Shown: positions 36,416 through 45,803 of the stretch, piece by piece
Numbering within the stretch: the stretch's first letter is position 1
How the letters are laid out: every line of letters begins with the position of its first letter
The notes under the pieces: generated by a model
What the model was told of the DNA's origin: nothing
Databases searched by the model: none
What the model saw: the letters and a program-made list of their open reading frames with translations, nothing else
Source: GCA-003244245 sp050699955
GTDB lineage: Bacteria; Actinomycetota; Actinomycetes; Mycobacteriales; Pseudonocardiaceae
Assembly (NCBI GenBank): GCA_050699955.1
Contig: JBOHGD010000001.1
Coordinates: 62,001 to 126,000, forward strand
Reading direction: 5' to 3'
Length of the DNA stretch: 64,000 nt
Made by a program: the position numbers and the translations under genes

Positions 36416-37654
36416 ATGACCACCGAGCTCGCGGATCCCGTCGATCCGGTTCCTCCCACTGGCGAAGCGGCCGCAATGGCCGTGGCAGATGCGGTGCGCT
36501 CTGCCGAGCGGCTGCTCACCGCGCGGCTCGGTGCACAGGTCCGGCTGGCCGATCCAGAGGACCTTGGCGGCAGTGGCCGTTCCACCGTGCTGCGCGTGCG
36601 GGTTGCCCGCACTCCGTTCACGCTGCCCAAGACGCTGGTCGTCAAGCACAATCCGGTCCGGACACCGGCGGGCGGGGCGGACCTGTTCGCGCAGGAGGCG
36701 GCGAGCTGTCAGCTGTTCACGTCCCTGCGTCGGGAGGACCGGCCGGGGCCAGAACTGATCGCCTGCGACCCTGGACAGCGGCTGCTGGTACTGGAGGACT
36801 TGGGTCGCTCTGGCACCGTGGCGAGCCTGCTGCTGTCCTCCGACTCCGGCACCGCGTCCCGCGCCGAGCGGGTATTGCTCAGCTGGGCGCGTGCCCTCGG
36901 TCGGCTGCACGCCACCACCCGGGACCGTGAGCCGGATTTCGCTGCGCTGCTGCGCCGACTCGGTGCGCCGCAGGTGACTGATCCGTTGGCGAACGACGGC
37001 CGGGCCGCGGTGGCCGGTCTGCCTGCGTTGCTCGAGGCTGAGCTGGGGGTGTCCAGCCGGTTCGAAGCGGTCGCGGAGGCGCGTCGGGCGGCTGCGCTGC
37101 TCGGCGGCAGGCCCTATCGTGCGTTCAGCCCGGCCGACCTGGGCCCTGACAACGCCGTTATGGGGCAGACCGTACGGTTCATCGACTTCGAGGGTGGCGG
37201 GTTCCGCACCGCATTGCTCGACGCCGTGCAGTTGCGCGCACCACTGCCCTCCTCGTTGGTCGCGCTGGCGTTCCCGCCTGGCATGACCGAGGCGATGGTG
37301 TCGGCGTGGCATGCCGAGGTGGTCGGCTCCTGGCCCGACTTGGCCGACCGGTCTTTGCTGGCCCGCAGGCTGCTGGACGCTCAACTGCTCTGGACCTGGC
37401 TGTGCACTTGGTGGCTGTTGCCGATGCCGCGCCCGCGAACCCCGGGGAGCGCGGTTGCGTCCTCTCAGCCGGATTCGACCACGATGTTCGACCGTGGCGG
37501 ACTGCTGGTCGACCGATGGGAGCAGTTGGCCGGTGAGGCCGAGGCGGTAGGACGCGTGGAGATCGCCGGGCACGCGTCGGCGGTAGTCGAAGGGTTGCGC
37601 CGCCGGTTCGACATCGTGGGCGACGCGCTCCCGCAGTACCCCGTGTTCCGCTGA
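36416..37654 (+). CDS. Phosphotransferase-like protein (APH/choline kinase fold)
   Basis: Protein of 412 residues resembling the aminoglycoside phosphotransferase/choline kinase superfamily. VKHNPVR may correspond to the ATP-binding Lys region, LLVLEDLG to the hinge, and RAFSPADLGPDNAVM plus VRFIDFEGGG to the catalytic and DFG-like motifs. The usual H-G-D of the Brenner motif is altered to P-A-D, so either a divergent kinase or an inactive relative is possible. A Trp-rich helix (LLWTWLCTWWLLPM) lies near residue 325. No substrate can be named. It stands alone downstream of aspS. Confidence 0.65.
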   Translation: MTTELADPVDPVPPTGEAAAMAVADAVRSAERLLTARLGAQVRLADPEDLGGSGRSTVLRVRVARTPFTLPKTLVVKHNPVRTPAGGADLFAQEAASCQLFTSLRREDRPGPELIACDPGQRLLVLEDLGRSGTVASLLLSSDSGTASRAERVLLSWARALGRLHATTRDREPDFAALLRRLGAPQVTDPLANDGRAAVAGLPALLEAELGVSSRFEAVAEARRAAALLGGRPYRAFSPADLGPDNAVMGQTVRFIDFEGGGFRTALLDAVQLRAPLPSSLVALAFPPGMTEAMVSAWHAEVVGSWPDLADRSLLARRLLDAQLLWTWLCTWWLLPMPRPRTPGSAVASSQPDSTTMFDRGGLLVDRWEQLAGEAEAVGRVEIAGHASAVVEGLRRRFDIVGDALPQYPVFR

Positions 37655-37790
37655 CCCAGCGTGTCAGGCGCGTATGCACGGTGTGTCAGGCGCCCGTGTC
37701 CCGGGCAGAGCACGGATCGTTCGCTAAGGCGTCCCCGGCACGTCACGTATTCCTCACCGGCGAGGAGCCGTCCGGCCTGATCATCGCAGA

Positions 37791-38624
37791 GTGACCATGG
37801 AAGTCCTGTTCACCGTCCCTGTCCTGGTCGGCCGCCGCGCCAGGAGTCTGGCCGTCCTCGGTGACTCCACTGCGGTCGGTCTGGGTGATCCGCTGCCCGC
37901 AGGTGGTTGGCGTGGATTCGGCCCGTTGCTGGCGAATGCCCTGGGAACCGCCGACGAGATCCGGTACACCAACCTGGCCTGCACCGGAGCGCGGATGGGG
38001 TGTCTGCGCCACCGGCAGTTACCCGCAGCGCTGGCCCAGCGTCCTGACGTCGCGGTGATTCTGGCCGGGATGAATGACACGCTGCGCTCCGACTTCGTCC
38101 CGGCCGCGGTGGCCGACGACCTGGATGCCACGGTCAGCGCGCTGCAGGATGGCGGAGCCGTGGTGCTGACCACCCGCTTTCATGAGCATGAGCGGGTATT
38201 CCGGTTGCCCGGACCGCTGCGCCGGGCCCTGCACCACAGGGTGGGGCGGCTCAATGAGGCCATCGAGCGGGTGGTGGTCCGGCGCGCCGTGCTGTGCCTT
38301 GACCTGCACCTGATGCATGGTGCCTACGACACCACGACGTGGAGTGTGGATCGGCTGCATCCGTCGGAGCGCGGGCACCGGATGCTTGCCGAGGGCTTTG
38401 CCGAGTTGCTCGCCGGAGCCGGAATTGCGGCGCCGTATCCGGTCGAGCTGACCTGCTCCGGTGGCCGCCAGGTGTCCACCGCGCAGCACATCGCCTGGCT
38501 GGTCCTCCACGGTGTGCCGTGGCTGGGCCGCCGCGGCCGGGATTTCCTCCCGCATGCCGCCGCGGTGGTACTGCGCGACCTGCTCGGTCGGACCGCGGCG
38601 GTACCTTCGCGGGATGTCCGCTGA
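37791..38624 (+). CDS. SGNH/GDSL family hydrolase
   Basis: Esterase or lipase-like hydrolase of 277 residues. Block I is AVLGDSTAVGLGD with the nucleophilic Ser, block III is ILAGMNDTLR, and block V is VDRLHPSERGH with the Asp-His pair, so the catalytic set is complete. Substrate is not predictable; related proteins act on acyl esters. GTG at 37791 and ATG at 37797 are both possible starts. Its last 11 bases overlap the rarA start, implying joint expression. Confidence 0.88.
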   Translation: MTMEVLFTVPVLVGRRARSLAVLGDSTAVGLGDPLPAGGWRGFGPLLANALGTADEIRYTNLACTGARMGCLRHRQLPAALAQRPDVAVILAGMNDTLRSDFVPAAVADDLDATVSALQDGGAVVLTTRFHEHERVFRLPGPLRRALHHRVGRLNEAIERVVVRRAVLCLDLHLMHGAYDTTTWSVDRLHPSERGHRMLAEGFAELLAGAGIAAPYPVELTCSGGRQVSTAQHIAWLVLHGVPWLGRRGRDFLPHAAAVVLRDLLGRTAAVPSRDVR

Positions 38625-39978
38625 TGACGCCCTGTGCGATGAAGGGCTGTTCGCTGCACAGACTGAGGATCGCGCCGAGCAGCGGCTGGCCACCTCGGCA
38701 CCGCTCGCAGTGCGCATGCGGCCGGCCGTGCTGGAGGAGGTCGTCGGGCAGGATCACCTGCTGGGGCCGGGCAGCCCGCTGCGCAGGCTGGTCGAGGGCG
38801 GCGCAGCGGCGTCACTGATCCTGTATGGCCCACCGGGAACCGGCAAAACCACCCTGGCCCGGCTGGTCTCGCAGGCCACCGGCCGGCGTTTCGAGGCGAT
38901 GTCGGCGCTGTCTTCCGGGGTCAAGGAAGTCCGCGCGGTGATCGACGGCGCGCGACGACGGCTGGGTCGTGAGGGTGGCGGGACCACCGTGCTGTTCATC
39001 GACGAGGTGCACCGTTTTTCCAAAACCCAGCAGGACGCGCTGCTCGGGGCGGTGGAGGATCGGGTCGTCCTGCTGGTCGCCGCCACCACCGAGAACCCGT
39101 TCTTCTCCGTGGTGTCGCCGCTGCTGTCTCGCTCGCTGGTGTTGCAGCTACACCCGCTGTCCGACGATGACGTGCGCACACTGGTCCGCAGGGCGCTGTC
39201 CGATCCGCGGGGCCTCGACGGTGCGCTCACTCTCTCGGCCACGGCCGAGGATCACCTGGTCCGGTTGGCCGCCGGAGACGCCCGCCGGGCGCTCACCGCG
39301 CTGGAGACCGCCGCCGACGCGGTGGTTTCGGGCGGCGGCTCCGTGGTGGACCTCAGCGCTGTCGAGGCCGCCGTGGACCGGGCCGCGGTGCGTTACGACC
39401 GGGCCGGGGATCAGCACTACGACGTGATCAGCGCGTTCATCAAGGCGATCCGCGGATCCGATGTGGACGCCGCGCTGCACTACCTGGCGCGGATGGTGGA
39501 GGCCGGTGAGGACTCCCGGTTCATCGCTCGGCGGCTGGTGGTGCACGCCAGCGAGGACATCGGGATGGCCGACCCGACCGCCCTGCAGGTCGCGGTGGCA
39601 GCCGCCCATACGGTGCAGTTCATCGGGATGCCCGAGGGACGGCTGGCGCTGGCTCAGGCCACCGTGCACCTGGCCGCCGCTCCCAAGTCCAATGCCGTGA
39701 TCACCGCCATCGACGCCGCGCTGGCCGACGTTCGCGCAGGCGCTGCCGGATCGGTTCCCGCGCACCTGCGGGACGGGCACTATGCGGGCTCCACCCGGCT
39801 CGGACACGCGAAGGGCTACCACTACCCGCATAGCGTGCCAGAGGGGGTAGTGGCCCAGCAGTACCCGCCGGACGACCTGGTCGGCCGCGATTATTACCAG
39901 CCCAGCGGACACGGCGCGGAACGCGAGCTCGCGGAGCGGGTACCCAAGCTGCGTCGAATCATCCGCGGTCAGGACTGA
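38614..39978 (+). CDS. rarA: Replication-associated recombination protein A (MgsA/WRNIP1 type AAA+ ATPase)
   Basis: AAA+ clamp-loader-like ATPase of 454 residues acting at stalled replication forks. Walker A is YGPPGTGKTTLARL, Walker B VLFIDEVHRFSKTQQDALL, sensor 1 VLLVAATTENPFFSV, and the C-terminal oligomerisation region contains GSDVDAALHYLARMVEAGED and ASEDIGMADPTALQ. The late HYAGSTRLGHAKGYHYPH is strongly conserved in this family. The start is inside the end of the SGNH gene. It converges on a small relic at 39959. Confidence 0.95.
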   Translation: MSADDALCDEGLFAAQTEDRAEQRLATSAPLAVRMRPAVLEEVVGQDHLLGPGSPLRRLVEGGAAASLILYGPPGTGKTTLARLVSQATGRRFEAMSALSSGVKEVRAVIDGARRRLGREGGGTTVLFIDEVHRFSKTQQDALLGAVEDRVVLLVAATTENPFFSVVSPLLSRSLVLQLHPLSDDDVRTLVRRALSDPRGLDGALTLSATAEDHLVRLAAGDARRALTALETAADAVVSGGGSVVDLSAVEAAVDRAAVRYDRAGDQHYDVISAFIKAIRGSDVDAALHYLARMVEAGEDSRFIARRLVVHASEDIGMADPTALQVAVAAAHTVQFIGMPEGRLALAQATVHLAAAPKSNAVITAIDAALADVRAGAAGSVPAHLRDGHYAGSTRLGHAKGYHYPHSVPEGVVAQQYPPDDLVGRDYYQPSGHGAERELAERVPKLRRIIRGQD

Positions 39979-40204
39979 GCTCGCGGAAGTGTTCGTGCGC
40001 GGCCTGTTTGGATACTCCCAGGGCTGTTCCGATCTTTAAATGGTACGGCGTCGCATCTCGATGATCCGGATGACCTGAGTGGTGGACGCCATATGCGCTT
40101 GGAGTACGGAGTTCGTGCGTTCTGCCTGATAGCCATAGCTCCGTGAAGTCGTCATACCAGGTGCTCCAACGCGTGTGGTTACCCTTTGTGATGCGGCGCG
40201 ACAA
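39959..40204 (-). pseudogene. Probable relic of a small HTH-type gene
   Basis: Between rarA and the siderophore operon (about 420 bases), the minus strand reads KIGTALGVSKQAAHEHF near its end, a helix-turn-helix pattern common in small actinomycete proteins. A second frame just upstream reads AERTNSVLQAHMASTTQVIRI, which looks like the missing N-terminal part, so the gene seems broken by a frameshift near 40040. No intact gene or clear ribosome binding site is visible. The rest of the gap holds nothing I recognise. Confidence 0.35.
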
Positions 40205-40396
40205 CTGGGGCGCCTCGGCGTTTCGACTGTAGTGCAGGGGTCACCGGCTGAAGTTTCCTGTGGGTAACAATCCATGGCGGCAATGAGCCGTACCTGACTA
40301 TGCGTGCTCGGATCAATACGCATCGAACATACCGGTACGGCTTGAATCAATCATCGTGCCACCTGGTCAGGTATTGCATGTCGGGTGCAGCCGACA

Positions 40397-42184
40397 TCAG
40401 TGCCGATACAGGGGGTTGGGCACCCGGCCGTGCACGGCGGCGTGCGGTCGTTCCGGGCGGTCCCGGTACCCGTCGAGCAGCAGTCGGTTGCGGTTCAGGC
40501 ACAACCGTTGCAGGTCCGGCGCCAGCAGGTCGAACAGGGCGAAGCGTTCGGTGAGCTCGGGGAACCGCTGCTGGTAGGCCAGGATCTCGTCGCGGACCAT
40601 CGCCCAGAACTCGGTCTCACTGACCCTCAGGTGCGTCTCGACGATGTCACCCAGGTACCTGAAGTGCCCGATGAACAGCCCACTCTGGATGAACTGGCAG
40701 AGCATCTCCGGTGGCTCGGTGAGCAGCACCTCGGCGACGTCCGGGGGCATGTCCCGCCGTTCCGGCAGCGCAGCGTCGGAGACGTTCACGTCGTCGACGA
40801 AGTCCTTCACCGCCAGCCGGGTCGGCACGTCGTCGGCGTCGAAGACCACGATGGCGTTCTCGCCGTGCGGGGAGAACACCACGCCGTAGCGGTACAGGAA
40901 GTGCAGCAGCGGCGGCAGCAGCGCTCCGAACAGCCGCTGTAGCCACTCCCGGGGCGAGCGGCCGGACCGGGCGACGAGCTCGGCCACCAAGGGCCGTCCC
41001 TCGGAGTCGACCTGCAGCAGGCAGGCCAGTGTCCGGGCCTTCTCCTGCGGGTCCAGCTTGGTGGTGATCGACTCCCGCCAGATCGCCCCGAGCAGCTCCA
41101 GGTACTGGTAGGGGACACCCGGGATGCGCTCCAGTACCGGGTGGTTGACGGTGACCGAGGCGACCTCGCCGAGCAGCACCACCCGGGTCTGTTCGCGCAG
41201 GAAGCCGTCCCGCTCGGCGAGTCCGAGGATCCATGAGGTGACCGCGGGTGCCGCGAGCGTGCGCTCGGTGGGCAGGCCGCGCCAGACCAGCGTGTTGAGG
41301 ATCGACAGCGGCAGTTTGACGTGCCGCCGGGCCGGGGTGTCGATGTTGCTGAAGGTACGGATCGACTGCTGGGCCAGGTATCGGTCCGGGCCTTCGCCGA
41401 GCGGCACGATCCGGCCTGCCGCGACCTCCGCGGCGAAGACCGGCACCACCACCTCGTCCCACTGCCAGGGGTGCACCGGCAACCAGTGGAACTCGCCGCC
41501 CCGGCCACCCAGCTCGGCTGCGAACCGCTCTCTGGTCGGGCCGTCCAGCTCCTCGGCGAGCAGCCGCTGTGGGTCCAGTCCCTCGACACCGCGGTAGCCG
41601 GCGAGGCTGTGGTGCACCGCCATCCAGGGCAACCGCAGCGGCCGGCGCGCCTCCGGCACGTACCGCGCGACGTCGGAGGCGGACAGGCCCAGCCGCCCCT
41701 TGTTCGGGATCAGCCAGGGATGCCCGGTCTGGTGGCCTTCCAGCTCCGCGTAGGGCAGTTCCGCCAGCTCGGCGGCGGTGCGTTGCCCGGCTAGCAGCCG
41801 GGCATCGGCGGACAGCGTCGCGGACAGCTCGCGAACCAGGTGTCCGGCGGTGTCTCCGGACAGGCCCAGCTTCTCCCGCGCGTCCAGCACGAACTGCAAC
41901 GGATCGGTGCCCTCCGCCTGCCGCCCGCCCACCTCTTGGCGCCCGTCAGCTCGGTGTCGCTGCACGGAGGACGGCTCCACCCGCCAGGCACCGAAGGCGC
42001 CGCGGCGGGCCCGGAAGGTGTAGTCAACGCCGCCACCGACCTCGACGCGGTAGCTGTGCTCGCCGGTCGGAACCGGATCGAGCAGTTGCTCGTAGCTCAG
42101 CTCGGCCAGCATCTTGGCCATCAAGTCGTGCCCGGCACGCCGCCAGGCCGACGCCGTCAGCTCAGTGGGCAGGGACAGCGACAT
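40397..42184 (-). CDS. NIS siderophore synthetase (IucA/IucC family), distal copy
   Basis: NRPS-independent siderophore synthetase of 595 residues that adenylates a carboxylate and condenses it with an amine or hydroxamate. Family motifs are GHQTGHPWLIPNKGRLG (substrate and ATP site), LPVHPWQWDEVV, TFSNIDTPARRHVKLPLSI and the late FSPHGENAIVVFDADDVPTRLAVKDF; a FhuF-like C-terminal region follows. It resembles DesD/IucC-type enzymes, which add the second arm or cyclise hydroxamates. It is the last gene of the operon, 30 bases after the monooxygenase, and runs toward rarA. Which of the two synthetases acts first is inferred only from gene order. Confidence 0.93.
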   Translation of the reverse strand: MSLSLPTELTASAWRRAGHDLMAKMLAELSYEQLLDPVPTGEHSYRVEVGGGVDYTFRARRGAFGAWRVEPSSVQRHRADGRQEVGGRQAEGTDPLQFVLDAREKLGLSGDTAGHLVRELSATLSADARLLAGQRTAAELAELPYAELEGHQTGHPWLIPNKGRLGLSASDVARYVPEARRPLRLPWMAVHHSLAGYRGVEGLDPQRLLAEELDGPTRERFAAELGGRGGEFHWLPVHPWQWDEVVVPVFAAEVAAGRIVPLGEGPDRYLAQQSIRTFSNIDTPARRHVKLPLSILNTLVWRGLPTERTLAAPAVTSWILGLAERDGFLREQTRVVLLGEVASVTVNHPVLERIPGVPYQYLELLGAIWRESITTKLDPQEKARTLACLLQVDSEGRPLVAELVARSGRSPREWLQRLFGALLPPLLHFLYRYGVVFSPHGENAIVVFDADDVPTRLAVKDFVDDVNVSDAALPERRDMPPDVAEVLLTEPPEMLCQFIQSGLFIGHFRYLGDIVETHLRVSETEFWAMVRDEILAYQQRFPELTERFALFDLLAPDLQRLCLNRNRLLLDGYRDRPERPHAAVHGRVPNPLYRH

Positions 42185-42214
42185 CGGTCACCTCCGTGGA
42201 TGTGGACGCCTGGC

Positions 42215-43516
42215 TCACGGGGCTTGCATCTCAGCAGCGCCGAACGTGGTGAAGGCGGTGCGGGTGGGCAGCGGGTACACCGGATGTCCGGCGACGGCGT
42301 TGAGAATCACCGCCGCCCGGTATGCCCCGAGTCCCAGGTCGGGTGTGCCGACCCCGTGGGTGTGCGCCTCGGCGTTCTGCACGTACAGGCCGGCGGAGAC
42401 CGTTTGGTCCAGCGCCACCCGGTACCGCTCGTCGACCCGGTAGCGCCCCTGCTCGTCCAGGTCGAGCAGCCCGGCCAGCGGACCCAGGCACTCCGGCATG
42501 CGGGCCGCGTAGCCGGTGGCGAGCACCACGCGGTCGGTGAGCACGGTGAACTCGTGGTCCTGCTGCGTGTGCCTGCAGGACAGCTCCAGGCCGCTGCTGT
42601 GGTGTGCGGCCGCGGTCACCTCGACGTTGGGTGTCATCCGCACGTCCGGCCAGTCACCGCCGATACTGCGCTCGTAGAGCAGGTCGTGGATCTTGGCGAT
42701 GGTGGCTGCGCTGATCGCCTTGTACAGCTGCCACTGGGACGGCACCAGCGCGCGGCGGGTGGTCGCGGCTAACCCGTGAAAATACCGCGTGTAGTCGCTG
42801 GTGAAGTGCTCCAGGCCCAGCTTCGAGTACTCCATCGGCGCGAACGCGGGGGAGCGGGTCAGCCAGCGCAGCCGCCATCCGGCCTGCGGCTGCTTGCCCA
42901 GCAGGTCGACGAAGACCTCGGCGCCGGACTGCCCTGACCCGATCACCGTGATGTCCCGCGCATCGTGCAGCGTGTCGGCCGCGTCGAGGTAGTCCGCGGA
43001 GTGGAAGACCTCCTTGCCCAGCAGCGCGCGCAGCGGTTCCGGCACCACCGGCTCGGTCCCCACGCCCAGCACCACGTTACGGGCCTGCAGCGTCTCCTCG
43101 CCGGTCTGCACGACGAACACTCCGTCCGCCGGGTCGAAGCGCACCGCCCGCACCTTGGTGCCGAACCGGCAGGACGGCAGGGCCTGGGCGACCCAGCGGC
43201 AGTAGTGGTCGTACTCGCGGCGCGGCAGGTGGAACCGCTCGGCGAAGTAGAACGGGAACAGCCGGTCGTGGGCCCGCAGGTAGGACAGGAACGACCACCT
43301 GCTCGTCGGGTCCACCAGGGTCACCAGGTCGGCCAGGAACGGCACCTGCACCGTGGTGCCCTCGATGAGCATCCCCGGGTGCCAGGAGAACTCGGGCTTG
43401 GCGTCGAGGAAGACCGCGGAGGTGTCCGGCACCGCGTCGGCGAGGGCCGCCAGTGCCAGGTTGAACGGCCCGATGCCCACCCCGACGAGGTCATGGACAG
43501 CTGCCGCGGAACTCAT
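42215..43516 (-). CDS. Lysine/ornithine/diamine N-monooxygenase
   Basis: FAD- and NADPH-dependent N-hydroxylating monooxygenase of 433 residues. The FAD site is VGVGIGPFNLALAAL at the N-terminus, followed by FSWHPGMLIEGTTVQVPFL, a block typical of IucD/DesB enzymes; the NADPH site is VIGSGQSGAEVF near residue 190. In this context it should hydroxylate the terminal amine of cadaverine or a related diamine. The ATG overlaps the acyltransferase stop by four bases (ATGA). Confidence 0.94.
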   Translation of the reverse strand: MSSAAAVHDLVGVGIGPFNLALAALADAVPDTSAVFLDAKPEFSWHPGMLIEGTTVQVPFLADLVTLVDPTSRWSFLSYLRAHDRLFPFYFAERFHLPRREYDHYCRWVAQALPSCRFGTKVRAVRFDPADGVFVVQTGEETLQARNVVLGVGTEPVVPEPLRALLGKEVFHSADYLDAADTLHDARDITVIGSGQSGAEVFVDLLGKQPQAGWRLRWLTRSPAFAPMEYSKLGLEHFTSDYTRYFHGLAATTRRALVPSQWQLYKAISAATIAKIHDLLYERSIGGDWPDVRMTPNVEVTAAAHHSSGLELSCRHTQQDHEFTVLTDRVVLATGYAARMPECLGPLAGLLDLDEQGRYRVDERYRVALDQTVSAGLYVQNAEAHTHGVGTPDLGLGAYRAAVILNAVAGHPVYPLPTRTAFTTFGAAEMQAP

Positions 43517-44067
43517 GGCTCTCCCCGGTCCCGGACCATCAGGGCAGCGCGTTTGTCCGGGAGATCGATGTCGGTGACCCGGTGGAACCCGGCCCGCTCG
43601 AAAACCCGTACCGATCGCTGGTTACGCACATCAGGCTCAGCGACCACCCGGCGGGCGCGAGGATCGGCATCCAGCTGCCAGCCCGAGACCGCGCGCAACA
43701 GACCCTCCGCGAGGCCGCGGCCTCGGTACTGCGCCGGACCGAGCAGCAGGTGCACGCCCGCGTCATTGTCCAGGGCGTCGTAGTACTCGGCCAGTGGGTC
43801 GAGGTCGGCGCGGTAGAGCTCCCAGTAGCTCATCGCGACGCCGTCCAGTGCGCCCAGGTAGGGAGCGGAGTGCGGGCCGGCGCCCTGCCGGTGCAGGTAA
43901 CCCGAGATCCGGGATCGCGGCCACGGCATCTCCCAGAAGCGAGCGACCTCGGGGTCGTTCATCCAGGAATGCACCAGGTCGAGGTCCCGGTCCGGATCCA
44001 GCGGCCGCAGTGAGAACAGCCCGCCGTCGAGCTCAGCGCGGCAGCGTGCCACGGCCGGAGCGGTCAC
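43513..44067 (-). CDS. N-hydroxy-diamine N-acyltransferase (GNAT, DesC/IucB-like)
   Basis: Acyl-CoA transferase of 184 residues. The start of the fold reads FSLRPLDPDRDLDLVHSWMN, then VARFWEMPWPRSRI; the CoA-binding loop is QYRGRGLAEGLLRAV and the end GFHRVTDIDLPDKRAALMV matches siderophore acyltransferases such as IucB, RhbD and DesC. It should acylate the N-hydroxylated diamine to give a hydroxamate iron ligand; acetyl-CoA or succinyl-CoA as donor cannot be told apart by eye. The GTG start overlaps the synthetase stop by four bases, and the same frame is open far upstream inside that gene without meaning. Confidence 0.92.
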   Translation of the reverse strand: MTAPAVARCRAELDGGLFSLRPLDPDRDLDLVHSWMNDPEVARFWEMPWPRSRISGYLHRQGAGPHSAPYLGALDGVAMSYWELYRADLDPLAEYYDALDNDAGVHLLLGPAQYRGRGLAEGLLRAVSGWQLDADPRARRVVAEPDVRNQRSVRVFERAGFHRVTDIDLPDKRAALMVRDRGEP

Positions 44068-45803
44068 CGGGATGCCTCCCGCACCGGGTTGGTCATATCG
44101 ACGTACACCGACTGCGCCTCCAGCGGCCCGATGAGCTCGTCGAGACCGTCCACCCGGGTGAGCAGGTTCGCCTTGCAGCGCAGGGTCGGTGCCTCCAGCA
44201 GAGCGGTGGCCAGCGGCAGCGCCGCGCCGTGCGTCCGGACCAGGCTGGTGAGCAGTTCGCGCACGCTGATCAGCAGGGCCCGCTCGTCTGCGAGCTCCTG
44301 AGAACCCATCGCGCCGACCATGCCCAGCACGTTGTTGATCCCGACGTAGTAGCCGAGCCGCTCGTCGATCACCTCGTCGGTGCACAACGTGCCCAACCCC
44401 CGGCCCGCGCCGGGCAGCCAACGGGAGAGTCCGCCGCTGCGGGTGGCGGAGAAGTAGTAGCCCTGGTTGTCGCGGTAGCGCCCGCCGACAGGCCACCCGT
44501 CGGCGTCGAGTACCACCAGGGTGTTCTGCTGGTGCGCCTCCAACCCCAGACCGTGGGTCGCGTAGAGCCACAGCACCGGCCGCACCACCGCGTCCAGGTA
44601 GCGGGTGAACCATTCCACGGTGACCTCCGGCAGCGGGCGGCCGGTGCGCGTGGCGAGCTGCTGCACCAGCCCGGCGAGCCGGGAGCGGCCGTCCGGCCGG
44701 TCGGGTCGTTCCGCGATCAGACCGGCCACGCAGGCGACCGGTTCGGCGGCGCCGAACGGGTTGTCCCGCAGCATCACCTCCAGCCCGCTCTCCGCCCGCT
44801 CGCCCGGCGCATCGACGGCCAGCCACGCCGGGTCCGTGACGATGGCGAAGCCGGGGTGTGCGGCGCTCAGCGCGGCGCCCAGGCCGGCCGCCAGCAGGCG
44901 GCAGACCTGCACACCGCGGTGCAGCTCCAGCCGCAGGTTCTCCCGCTTGGAGTTGGTGATCCGTAGCCCCAGTGACAGTTTGAGCATCACCGGGGCGTCC
45001 GCGCGATACACGGTCCGCACCGAGGAGGTCGGGAACCAGACCGGCCCGGCTGTCCCGAGGTCGTGCAGCAGGCCCCGGTCCACCAGCTCCCGAATCCCCG
45101 GGCGGGTCAGCACGTCCCTGGCCTGCCACGGGTGCGCGGGCACCGCGACCATGTCTGGAGGGAGCCGTAGCTGCTTCCCGGCCAGCGCCCGGGTGAGCTC
45201 GGCGGCGGGTGTGGGCAGCGCGGAATCAGCGGAGACCACCGACGGGTCGGCGGCGAACCAGTGCACGGGGAAGGACCCGCGCAGCTCGGGCGAGTACTGC
45301 GCCGCCTCGGCGTCGGAGAGCCCGTCGCGGCTCTTCGGGGTGGGGTGCAGCGGGTGGCCGAGCAGCAGCGCCTGCTCGGCGGCCAGGAACGGCGTTGTGC
45401 ACGCCGGGTCCTGCGGCCTCGCGCGACGTTGTGCGACGTATCGGGCCACCCGGCGAACGGAGTCGCAGACCTGGCCGGTCAGGTCGGCGACCGCCGCCGC
45501 GGCGGCGGCCCGCTGGTGCTCGCCGGATGCCCGCCGCTGCGCCGACTCCGCGGTGAGCAGCGCAGCCAGGGTGACCGCATCGAGTGGTGCGCCGCCGGCG
45601 AAGCGGGCTGGTCCGAAGCGGTGCCACCCGACTGCGGACCAGCGTTCGACCGGGGCCTGCACCGACGTCCCGGACACCGGCAGCTCGATCCTCAGCATCC
45701 CGTCCAGCGGCGGGGCGAGGTCGTTCTCCCGCACCCAGCAGCGCAGCAGTGCCTGGGTACCGGAGGTGTCCGCGACCGCGATCGGGGTGTCCGGCACGAT
45801 CAC
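44064..45803 (-). CDS. NIS siderophore synthetase (IucA/IucC family), proximal copy
   Basis: Second NIS synthetase of the operon, 579 residues. Visible motifs are LLGHPLHPTPKSRDGLS (equivalent to the GHP-x-HP-x-x-K substrate region), VAVPAHPWQARDVL, SVRTVYRADAPVMLKLSLGL and LGLEAHQQNTLVVLDADGWP. Sequence divergence from the distal copy is large, so this is not a recent duplication; two unlike synthetases are the rule in citrate-based pathways such as aerobactin (IucA and IucC) and rhizobactin (RhbC and RhbF). GTG start overlapping the decarboxylase stop by four bases. Confidence 0.92.
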   Translation of the reverse strand: MIVPDTPIAVADTSGTQALLRCWVRENDLAPPLDGMLRIELPVSGTSVQAPVERWSAVGWHRFGPARFAGGAPLDAVTLAALLTAESAQRRASGEHQRAAAAAAVADLTGQVCDSVRRVARYVAQRRARPQDPACTTPFLAAEQALLLGHPLHPTPKSRDGLSDAEAAQYSPELRGSFPVHWFAADPSVVSADSALPTPAAELTRALAGKQLRLPPDMVAVPAHPWQARDVLTRPGIRELVDRGLLHDLGTAGPVWFPTSSVRTVYRADAPVMLKLSLGLRITNSKRENLRLELHRGVQVCRLLAAGLGAALSAAHPGFAIVTDPAWLAVDAPGERAESGLEVMLRDNPFGAAEPVACVAGLIAERPDRPDGRSRLAGLVQQLATRTGRPLPEVTVEWFTRYLDAVVRPVLWLYATHGLGLEAHQQNTLVVLDADGWPVGGRYRDNQGYYFSATRSGGLSRWLPGAGRGLGTLCTDEVIDERLGYYVGINNVLGMVGAMGSQELADERALLISVRELLTSLVRTHGAALPLATALLEAPTLRCKANLLTRVDGLDELIGPLEAQSVYVDMTNPVREASR